Notes under the pieces: generated by a model
The model's database searches: none
Told to the model about the DNA's origin: nothing
The model's input: the letters and a program-made list of their open reading frames with translations, nothing else
Source: Bacteroidota bacterium
Lineage (GTDB): Bacteria > Bacteroidota > Bacteroidia > JACCXN01
Direction: 5' to 3'
Assembly: GCA_947462515.1 (NCBI GenBank)
Contig: CANHPJ010000150.1
Span: 1 to 5,345 of the forward strand
Length of the DNA stretch: 5,345 bases
Position numbers and translations under genes: made by a program
Shown here: positions 1-5,345 of the stretch, one piece after another
Layout of the letters: every line of letters begins with the position of its first letter
Numbering within the stretch: the first letter of the stretch is position 1

Positions 1-818
1 GAAGGACCATAAGATAAAACCGGGCCTTTGCCGGCATGCAAATCCCCATTTTGTATTTTATTTATCATGGGTGTTTGGGTATCATGGCAAACATCGGTAA
101 CAATAGCAATATTGGGTTTAATGGTTTGGGTAATCATTTCAGCGCCTCTAAGACCAACTTCTTCCTGCACAGAATTTGTGATGTATAAACCAAAGGGAAG
201 CTCAACTTTATTTTCTTTTAAAAGTCGGGCTACTTCAGCAATCATAAATCCACCAATTCTATTATCAAGCGCTCTTCCAACAAAATGATTTTTGTTTAAG
301 ATCATAAATTCATCTTCGTAGGTAATAACGCATCCAACATGAACCCCTAGTTTTTCTACTTCTTCTTTTGAATTGCAACCACAGTCTAAGAATATGTTTT
401 TAGGAGTAGGGCCTTCTTCTTTGGAAACATCTCTGGTATGTATGGCAGGCCAACCAAAAACAGCTTTTACGATTCCCTTATCCGTATGTATATTGACTCT
501 TTTTGAGGGAGCAATCTGATGGTCAGAGCCACCATTTCGTCTTAGATAGATAAAACCTTCTTTGGTGATATAATGCACAAACCAAGATATTTCGTCTGCA
601 TGCGCCTCAATAACCACTCTAAAATCCGCTTTTGGATTAATTACAGCAACTGTTGTGCCGTAGGTGTCAACAAAATAATCATCAACATATGGTTTTATAT
701 AGCTCAGCCATAATTTTTGTCCTTCTGCTTCAAATCCGGTAGGGGAAGGGTTGTTGATGTATTTTTCAAGAAATTTTATCGATTTTTCATTAAAAACAGA
801 TGATGCTTTTTTAGCCAT
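1..818 (-). CDS. M42-family metallo-aminopeptidase (glutamyl aminopeptidase-like), C-terminus cut by window edge
   Basis: Reading leftward from the ATG at 818-816 gives 272 uninterrupted codons before the window ends, so the gene is partial at its 3' end; M42 enzymes are usually about 350 residues, so roughly 80 are missing. These are cytosolic, dinuclear-metal aminopeptidases that form large tetrahedral oligomers and trim N-terminal residues from peptides. Metal and catalytic motifs are visible in the expected order: His73 in EAHADEIS, bridging Asp185 in GRALDNRIGG, the Glu219-Glu220 pair in QEEVGLRGA (base and metal ligand), and Asp242 in TDVCHDTQTP. The last metal-binding His should lie beyond the edge. 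The N-terminus (MAKKASSVFNEKS) has no signal peptide, and NPSPTGFE is the usual opening motif of the family. The gene is divergent from the TPR/OmpA cluster. Substrate preference (Glu, Leu or other) cannot be read from this sequence. The family assignment is very secure. Confidence 0.95.
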   Translation of the reverse strand, partial: MAKKASSVFNEKSIKFLEKYINNPSPTGFEAEGQKLWLSYIKPYVDDYFVDTYGTTVAVINPKADFRVVIEAHADEISWFVHYITKEGFIYLRRNGGSDHQIAPSKRVNIHTDKGIVKAVFGWPAIHTRDVSKEEGPTPKNIFLDCGCNSKEEVEKLGVHVGCVITYEDEFMILNKNHFVGRALDNRIGGFMIAEVARLLKENKVELPFGLYITNSVQEEVGLRGAEMITQTIKPNIAIVTDVCHDTQTPMINKIQNGDLHAGKGPVLSYGP

Positions 819-917
819 AATTCATTATTTTTATTACACTGTAAAATTAGAATATTACTTTTATAAAACTCTTGATTTAAAAATTCTTTATCAAAGCCTT
901 TAAATAAATCTTAATAT
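819..917. promoter_or_regulatory. Divergent intergenic region, presumed promoters for both directions
   Basis: This 99-bp, very AT-rich spacer lies between the start codons of the leftward aminopeptidase gene and the rightward TPR gene, so promoters for both are expected here. I looked for the Bacteroidota pattern TTTG / about 19-20 nt / TAnnTTTG on both strands. A TTG at 872-874 (+ strand) and a TAATTTTA on the minus strand are only partial matches, and neither pairs with a well-spaced partner. No Shine-Dalgarno sequence precedes either start, as is usual in this phylum. The regulatory role is inferred from gene layout only. Confidence 0.4.
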
Positions 918-1982
918 ATGTATAACTGCCTGATCTTTATTTTGTTCAATCTCATTATGAGTTGCGCATTTGCTCAAAGCGAGGTGTCTGTGCTAATTTC
1001 GGTAACTGACACAAATACTGAAAATTATCGACAATCAATGCTCGATTATAATGAAGGCTTAGCTTTTTTTAAAAAAAACAAATACCAGGAGGCACTTACT
1101 TTTTTTAATAAATGCATTAGTTTGAACCCAAACTACGCATCTGCACTGGTAAATAGAGGAGCCGTTAAGATGGAATTAAAAGAGGAAGAAGGCGCTTATG
1201 CTGATTTTAACAAAGCTCTGGTTTTAGATTCACTCCATGATGAAGCATATTACCGGCTTTCTGAATACAAAAAGACCAAAGGAAATAAGCAGGATGCTTT
1301 AAAAGAAATTTCAAGAGCCATATCCATAAATGATAAAAATGCATCTTATTTTTACGCACGAGGGGTACTTTATTTTGAAAACAAAGAGTTTGATGTTGCC
1401 ATTGAAGATTTCAATAAAGCAATAGCCATAAAGCCGGATTTTGCCTATGCATATAATGACCGGGGTAGCGCAAAACGTCAATTAGAAAATTACCGGGAGG
1501 CGCTTAAAGATTATAATTCTGCCATTCAAATCGATCCATCATTAGCTTTTGTTTATAATAATTTAGGTTCTTTAAAAAGAAAAACCGGTGACTATACTGG
1601 AGCTATAGCCGAGTATAGTCAGGCAATAAGGTTGAATGAGAATTATTTTTTAGCCTATAATAATCGTGGTGGGGCAAAATACGATGCAGGAGATTTTGAA
1701 GGCGCAATAATAGATTTTACCCAAGCCATACAGATGAATACAAACTATTTTTTTGCATACAGCAACAGGGCAGCGGCAAAGTATAAACTTGATGATTTTT
1801 TGGGTGCTATAGCAGATTGCGATGAAGCAATAAAAATAAATCAGGATTATGGCGATGCCTATTTAAACAGAGGTATATCTCGGGAAATGGCCAGGGATCC
1901 ACAGGGTGCTTGTTTGGATTGGAAACGTGCAAGGGATCTTGGAGTGCAGGGAATAGAGGCATACTTAAATGACTGTAACTAA
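918..1982 (+). CDS. Exported tetratricopeptide-repeat protein (nine TPRs)
   Basis: This 354-residue protein is a TPR array behind a signal peptide. The N-terminus (hydrophobic residues 4-18, then CAFAQS) fits signal peptidase I cleavage after Ala19, leaving Gln20; Cys16 makes a weak lipoprotein alternative. An in-frame TAA at 912-914 makes the ATG at 918 the first possible start. Residues 40 to about 345 split into nine consecutive 34-residue units beginning near 40, 73, 107, 141, 175, 209, 243, 277 and 311, with the TPR pattern of small residues at positions 8 and 20 and helix-ending N/D-P or N-x. Units 4-8 follow a tight AYxNRGxAK consensus, suggesting more recent duplication. The protein ends in a capping segment, GACLDWKRARDLG, then a Cys two residues from the end. 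TPR solenoids bind proteins or peptides, so a periplasmic scaffold or adaptor is likely. The gene is 15 bp upstream of the OmpA-family gene and probably co-transcribed. The exact partner is unknown. Confidence 0.93.
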   Translation: MYNCLIFILFNLIMSCAFAQSEVSVLISVTDTNTENYRQSMLDYNEGLAFFKKNKYQEALTFFNKCISLNPNYASALVNRGAVKMELKEEEGAYADFNKALVLDSLHDEAYYRLSEYKKTKGNKQDALKEISRAISINDKNASYFYARGVLYFENKEFDVAIEDFNKAIAIKPDFAYAYNDRGSAKRQLENYREALKDYNSAIQIDPSLAFVYNNLGSLKRKTGDYTGAIAEYSQAIRLNENYFLAYNNRGGAKYDAGDFEGAIIDFTQAIQMNTNYFFAYSNRAAAKYKLDDFLGAIADCDEAIKINQDYGDAYLNRGISREMARDPQGACLDWKRARDLGVQGIEAYLNDCN

Positions 1983-1997
1983 TTTGAAATTTTTATT

Positions 1998-4082
1998 ATG
2001 AGAAAGAGTTTAATATTTCTTTTAAGTATTTTGTTAATGTCGGGAAGTGTCTTTTCTCAACAAGATTTTGATTTTCAAGGGATAAAAAATGTTGAGTTTA
2101 CAAAAGATAATTTTCGGGCCGATAAGGAGGGCTTAAAAAGAGCCAATGAAAATATTAAAGAAGGCGACAAGATATACGAGCTGGGTGAGTTTAATTATAA
2201 ATACGCCTTAAGTTATTATTTAGATGCCAATAGTTTTAATCCAAACAATGATGAGTTAAACTATAAAATTGGCAAGTGCTATCTGCATACCAACAATAAA
2301 ATAAAATCCATTTTATATCTGGAAAAGGCAGTTACCATTAACCCAAAGGTAAGACCCGATTTGAGGTATTTGTTGGCAAGGGGTTATCAGTTGAATGCCG
2401 AGTTTGATAAGGCATTGTTTCAATTCAATTCTTACAAGTCAGATTTAAACGCAAAAATAAATAAAGAAGAGTTTTTAGAGGTAAGCAAGCGCATTGATGA
2501 ATGTAATTCCGGCATAGAGCTAATTAAAACACCAATACGAGTATTTATAGATAATATGGGTAAAACGGTAAATTCGAGGTATCCAGAGTATAGTCCATTT
2601 ATTACTGCAGATGAATCTGTTTTGTTTTTTACCGCCAGAAAGGAAAATACCACCGGTGGTGAAAAAGATCAAGATGATAATGGTTTTTATGAAGATATTT
2701 ATGTGTGTTTTAATATTAATGGCAAATGGACAGAACCCAATAATATTGGCAATCCAATAAACACCGAAAGTCATGATGCTACAGCAGGATTATCTTCCGA
2801 TGGTCAGAAATTATTTGTTTTTGACGGAAGGAAAAATGGCGGGGATATCTTATTATCGCAGCTTAAAGGCGACTCCTGGACTTCACCCGAAAAAATAGAT
2901 AAAAACCTATATACCCCACACAGGGAATCATCGGCATGTTTATCGCCTGATGAGAACACGCTTTATTTCGTGAGTAACAGGCCGGACCTGTCTTTAGGAG
3001 GAAGAGATATTTATTATTCTGTTAAAGACGACAAAGGCCATTGGTCTAAACCAATAAATATAGGCCCCACCATCAATACAGCCTATGAAGAAGAAAGTAT
3101 ATTTATTCATCCTGACGGAAAAACCTTGTTTTTTAGTTCGCAAGGTCATAATTCCATGGGGGGATATGATATATTTAAATCAGTTAATATAAATGGAGAA
3201 TGGTCTAAGCCGGAAAATATTGGTTTTCCGGTAAATACGCCCGACGATGATTTGTTTTTTGTTTTGTCGGCAAGTGGTAAAAGGGGATACTTTGCTTCTT
3301 TTAGGCCTGACGGATTTGGCGACAAGGATCTTTATACCATAACTTTTTTAGGACCTGAAAAGCAGATGATTATAAATACTGAAGATAATCTTATAGCAAG
3401 TGTTGCTGCTCCGGTTATAGATAAAGTTATTGCAAAGACTGTTGAGGTTCAAGCTACTAGCACAACTATTTTGAAAGGACAAATTACAGATGATTTTGCT
3501 AAAAAGCCTATCGAGGCAGAAATTGAGTTAGTAGATAATTTTAAGGGAGAGGTGATAGCCTCATTTAAGTCGAACAGTAAAACGGGTAATTTTCTGGTTT
3601 CTTTACCTTCGGGAAAAAATTATGGCATCGCAGTAAAGTCAGAAGGATATCTGTTTCATTCTGAAAATTTTGATATTCCAAGTATTGTCGGATATCAAGA
3701 AATCAGAAAGGATATTGCCTTAAAAAATGTATCTGTTGGCTCGAAGATTGTTCTTAGAAATATATTCTTCGACTTTGGTAAATTCACTTTAAGAAATGAA
3801 TCTACCCTCGAATTAGAACGTTTGTATAAGCTCTTATTGGAGGCAGCTACCTTAAGAATTGAAATTTCTGGTCATACTGATAATAAAGGATCTGCTGAGC
3901 TAAATCGAAAACTATCAGAAGAAAGGGCTAAAGCGGTAGTAGATTATTTAATTCAAAAAGGGATTGATTCCAGTAGGTTAACATATTTTGGATATGGTAA
4001 AGACGATCCTATTGAAACTAACGAAACAGAGCAAGGGAGACAATTTAATAGAAGAACTGAATTTAAAATACTTAGCAAATAA
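1998..4082 (+). CDS. OmpA-family envelope protein with TPR, PD40 propeller, carboxypeptidase-regulatory-like and OmpA-C domains (PorE-like architecture)
   Basis: This 694-residue protein starts with a signal peptide (MRKSLIFLLS..., likely cut after VFS, residue 20) and no lipobox Cys. Domains in order: TPR-like helices at about 50-170 (KEGDKIYELGEF..., then LEKAVTINPK); a PD40/WD40-like propeller at about 190-450 with five visible repeats of the type SPDxxxLYFxSNR, GGxDIY and WxxPxNIGxxINT; a carboxypeptidase-regulatory-like beta-sandwich at about 491-560 (LKGQITDDFAKKPIEAEIEL); and an OmpA-C peptidoglycan-binding domain at about 585-692. In the last, Asp628 (GHTDNKGS) and Arg643 (LSEERAKAV) are 15 apart, matching the pair that binds diaminopimelate in OmpA-like domains. 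This layout is that of PorE, which links the type IX secretion machinery to peptidoglycan, and of OmpA proteins encoded beside PorP/SprF in Bacteroidota. PorE is described as a lipoprotein; this protein is not obviously one, and no PorP/SprF gene is in view, so I give no symbol. It was probably translated from an mRNA shared with the TPR gene upstream. Confidence 0.95.
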   Translation: MRKSLIFLLSILLMSGSVFSQQDFDFQGIKNVEFTKDNFRADKEGLKRANENIKEGDKIYELGEFNYKYALSYYLDANSFNPNNDELNYKIGKCYLHTNNKIKSILYLEKAVTINPKVRPDLRYLLARGYQLNAEFDKALFQFNSYKSDLNAKINKEEFLEVSKRIDECNSGIELIKTPIRVFIDNMGKTVNSRYPEYSPFITADESVLFFTARKENTTGGEKDQDDNGFYEDIYVCFNINGKWTEPNNIGNPINTESHDATAGLSSDGQKLFVFDGRKNGGDILLSQLKGDSWTSPEKIDKNLYTPHRESSACLSPDENTLYFVSNRPDLSLGGRDIYYSVKDDKGHWSKPINIGPTINTAYEEESIFIHPDGKTLFFSSQGHNSMGGYDIFKSVNINGEWSKPENIGFPVNTPDDDLFFVLSASGKRGYFASFRPDGFGDKDLYTITFLGPEKQMIINTEDNLIASVAAPVIDKVIAKTVEVQATSTTILKGQITDDFAKKPIEAEIELVDNFKGEVIASFKSNSKTGNFLVSLPSGKNYGIAVKSEGYLFHSENFDIPSIVGYQEIRKDIALKNVSVGSKIVLRNIFFDFGKFTLRNESTLELERLYKLLLEAATLRIEISGHTDNKGSAELNRKLSEERAKAVVDYLIQKGIDSSRLTYFGYGKDDPIETNETEQGRQFNRRTEFKILSK

Positions 4083-4147
4083 GAATCCTTATTTTATTGC
4101 AGTGTATTCAAATTATGAAAGGTTTTTATTGGTTTACCAAACTTAAC

Positions 4148-4178
4148 TTGTTATTATTGTACCACATAAATAATTTTT
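4148..4178 (+). promoter_or_regulatory. Candidate Bacteroidota-type promoter for the Pmp3-domain gene
   Basis: A TTG at 4148-4150 and TAATTTTT at 4171-4178 are separated by 20 nt, close to the sigma-ABfr pattern TTTG / about 19-20 nt / TAnnTTTG; the final G is replaced by T. Transcription would start near 4185, leaving a short leader of about 15 nt before the ATG at 4200. The TTG falls inside a small inverted repeat, TAACTTGTTA (4144-4153), and a second one, TTGGTTTACCAA (4129-4140), lies just upstream; either could be an operator or chance in AT-rich DNA. The position in the 117-bp gap fits a promoter, but the match is imperfect. Confidence 0.4.
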
Positions 4179-4199
4179 AATCCATAAATAAAAAAGCCT

Positions 4200-4760
4200 A
4201 TGAAAAATATTAATACTAAGATTTATTTTGTTTTATCAATTGTAATTTTAGCTTCTTGCTCGAGTAATAATGAATTTTCTAAAAGAAGATATTTAGATGG
4301 ATTTAATGGAAAAGAAACCGAAATGGTCCATTCAACCAAAAATGAAAACAACTTCAAGAAAGACCGAAAACCTTCAGAAAATTTATCTGTAGTTTATTCA
4401 AATCAGGAGTTAACTGCTTCAACACAGGAGTCGACTCCATTAATACTAGCAGAAACTAGCACAAAATTAGCTCCTGTGGCTAATGTTGATAAATCGTTTA
4501 TTGAACAAAGCAAGCCGAGTTTAAAAGAAAAAATAGCAGTTTCCAAAACTGTCATTAAACTCAATAAATTAAATAATAGCCCTGCTCAGGTTAATCAAGG
4601 AAATATCATTGAAGTTGTGTTGGCATTTTTAATTCCACCTTTGGCTGTTTTTTTACACAACGGACTTGATACTTCTTTCTGGATAAGTCTAATCTTGACC
4701 TGTTTATTATGGGTGCCAGGGGTTATTTTCTCATTATTGGTTGTATTGGATTTAATTTAA
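4200..4760 (+). CDS. YqaE/Pmp3-family membrane protein with N-terminal lipoprotein signal
   Basis: This 186-residue protein has three parts. Residues 1-20 form a lipoprotein signal with lipobox LASC and acylatable Cys20. Residues 21 to about 135 are a polar Ser/Thr/Lys/Asn-rich linker that looks disordered; near its start is SKRRYLDGF, a motif type I recognise just after the signal in many small Bacteroidota lipoproteins. Residues 137 to about 184 are a Pmp3/YqaE (UPF0057) domain: two hydrophobic helices, with IIEVVLAFLIPPLAVFL, then a short polar turn, then ILTCLLWVPGVIFSLLVV, including the hallmark PPLAVFL and the WxPGxxxxL segment. Pmp3 proteins are about 50-residue membrane proteins linked in yeast and plants to membrane potential and salt stress; the bacterial role is unclear. 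An in-frame TAA at 4185-4187 supports this start. It lies 117 bp past the OmpA-family gene with a plausible promoter between, and a strong hairpin follows. The family is secure; function and membrane location are not. Confidence 0.92.
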   Translation: MKNINTKIYFVLSIVILASCSSNNEFSKRRYLDGFNGKETEMVHSTKNENNFKKDRKPSENLSVVYSNQELTASTQESTPLILAETSTKLAPVANVDKSFIEQSKPSLKEKIAVSKTVIKLNKLNNSPAQVNQGNIIEVVLAFLIPPLAVFLHNGLDTSFWISLILTCLLWVPGVIFSLLVVLDLI

Positions 4761-4867
4761 GAATTCAAATCCAACTTGTTTAAATGAGATTTATCAAAAA
4801 TAATAACAAGGCATTGAATGGTTATCTTAAATTGGTCAGATACCCATAGTTCAAAAATAAAATGAAA

Positions 4868-4910
4868 AAAAAAACAGGCTGTTTCAATTTATGAAACAGC
4901 CTGTTTTTTT
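4868..4910. terminator. Bidirectional intrinsic terminator
   Basis: A perfect inverted repeat has arms at 4868-4886 and 4892-4910 (19 bp) around a 5-nt ATTTA loop. Its core is ACAGGCTGTTTCA paired with TGAAACAGCCTGT. The right arm ends in seven T on the plus strand, and the ten A at 4865-4874 become a T-tract on the minus strand, so it can terminate transcription from both sides. It lies between two convergent genes: about 107 bp past the stop of the Pmp3-domain gene and about 104 bp past the stop of the leftward UbiD-family gene. This is a textbook shared terminator. Confidence 0.92.
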
Positions 4911-5014
4911 ATAGGGTAAAATTTATAAATTATTGTCCCAATTGGTTTTATTAATTTCCGGTTTCAAATTTTTTATAAAGATAAATCGGTTCTTAATAAA
5001 TCATAGAGTGTATA

Positions 5015-5345
5015 TTAAATTATCCCATAAAGCGAATGTCCCTTTGTTCCTAGTGCATCAACTCTTTTTTCTATTTCAGGAATTTTCTCCATAATGGGGG
5101 CATGATGCGGTTTTATTCGGGCATCTATTATTAGAGATCCTTTGCATCCCCAGTGCTTATGCTCGGTATAACTGTCAACACCATAGATATCTTTAGCAGG
5201 ATTACTTCTTGTAAAGGTAACCCATAAAAAATTATTCAGAGTTTTTGATGTAAAACTACTGTCATCAGAAATAATAATCAGTGGAAAACCATTTAGTGAT
5301 TCTCTTTGATCGGATAAATATGCTCCAAGTTTTTCTATAGACTTA
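5015..5345 (-). CDS. UbiD-family decarboxylase, C-terminal 109 residues (5' end beyond window)
   Basis: Reading leftward from the right edge gives 109 codons ending at a TAA (5017-5015). The peptide contains the conserved C-terminal block of UbiD-type decarboxylases: NNFLWVTFTRSNPAKDIYG, then VDSYTEHKHWGCKGSLI, IDARIKPHHAP, and the tail EIEKRVDALGTKGHSLYGII. Members use prenylated FMN, made by a UbiX-type partner, for reversible non-oxidative decarboxylation of aromatic or unsaturated acids, and act in the cytosol. The Arg/Glu catalytic residues lie upstream, outside the window, so activity cannot be judged here. Most Bacteroidota make menaquinone, so a role in quinone synthesis or in other aromatic-acid metabolism is open; the substrate is not predictable from this tail. 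The gene converges on the Pmp3-domain gene, sharing the hairpin terminator. The family assignment is firm because the motif block is nearly continuous. Confidence 0.93.
   Translation of the reverse strand, partial: KSIEKLGAYLSDQRESLNGFPLIIISDDSSFTSKTLNNFLWVTFTRSNPAKDIYGVDSYTEHKHWGCKGSLIIDARIKPHHAPIMEKIPEIEKRVDALGTKGHSLYGII

Noticed and set aside
28..288. 86-codon plus-strand reading frame with a hydrophobic start
   Set aside because: It lies antisense within the M42 aminopeptidase gene, whose catalytic motifs are clear on the other strand; the product resembles no known family.
918..984. Lipoprotein reading of the TPR protein with Cys16 as the lipid-bearing residue
   Set aside because: The preceding LIMS is a poor lipobox and AFA-Q directly after is a good signal peptidase I site; kept only as an alternative.
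1064..1080. T7-A8 run followed by C, forming an A AAA AAC heptamer in frame in the TPR gene; possible -1 frameshift or phase-variable tract
   Set aside because: The run encodes Phe-Phe-Lys-Lys-Asn inside a normal first TPR, the -1 frame meets a stop within about ten codons, and I see no downstream stimulatory structure. The tracts are short and common in AT-rich genomes.
2432..2774. Two overlapping minus-strand reading frames of 73 and 84 codons
   Set aside because: Both are antisense to the PD40 region of the OmpA-family gene, overlap each other, and have no recognisable domains.
4083..4147. Possible terminator between the OmpA-family gene and the Pmp3-domain gene
   Set aside because: Only a 5-bp inverted repeat (4129-4140) without a T-tract is present, too weak to call; readthrough into the Pmp3-domain gene remains possible.
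4911..5014. Possible small gene or RNA between the hairpin and the UbiD-family gene
   Set aside because: AT-rich sequence with no reading frame of useful length, no structured element and no promoter match; best seen as the 3' untranslated region of the leftward gene.

Overview
The window looks like a chromosomal fragment of a member of the Bacteroidota. It is AT-rich, none of its genes has a clear Shine-Dalgarno sequence, and it carries proteins typical of that phylum: a TPR / PD40-propeller / carboxypeptidase-regulatory / OmpA-C envelope protein, a lipoprotein-signal-bearing YqaE/Pmp3 protein with a KRRYxxGF motif, and an M42 aminopeptidase and a UbiD-type decarboxylase. The class cannot be fixed from this sequence alone.

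Layout: (1) positions 818 to 1, minus strand, hold most of a cytosolic M42-family metallo-aminopeptidase whose C-terminus lies beyond the left edge. (2) A 99-bp AT-rich divergent spacer (819-917) must hold the start signals of that gene and of the rightward cluster. (3) 918-1982 encodes an exported protein made almost wholly of nine consecutive 34-residue TPRs. (4) After only 15 bp, 1998-4082 encodes a 694-residue OmpA-family protein with PorE-like architecture. (5) 4200-4760 encodes a 186-residue protein with a lipobox, a polar linker and a C-terminal Pmp3/YqaE hydrophobic domain; it probably has its own promoter. (6) A perfect 19-bp-stem hairpin with T-tracts on both strands (4868-4910) separates this gene from (7) the C-terminal 109 codons of a UbiD-family decarboxylase, which enters from the right edge on the minus strand and ends at 5015.

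The three rightward genes all encode envelope proteins. The TPR protein and the OmpA-family protein are almost certainly co-transcribed, and both carry TPRs, so a shared periplasmic or outer-membrane scaffolding role is reasonable. The flanking aminopeptidase and decarboxylase look like ordinary metabolic genes with no evident link to the envelope cluster. I see no mobile element, CRISPR array, tRNA or rRNA, and no evidence of an entirely new system. The most unusual items are the Pmp3 domain behind a lipoprotein signal and the two-gene TPR/OmpA unit with no PorP/SprF partner in view.
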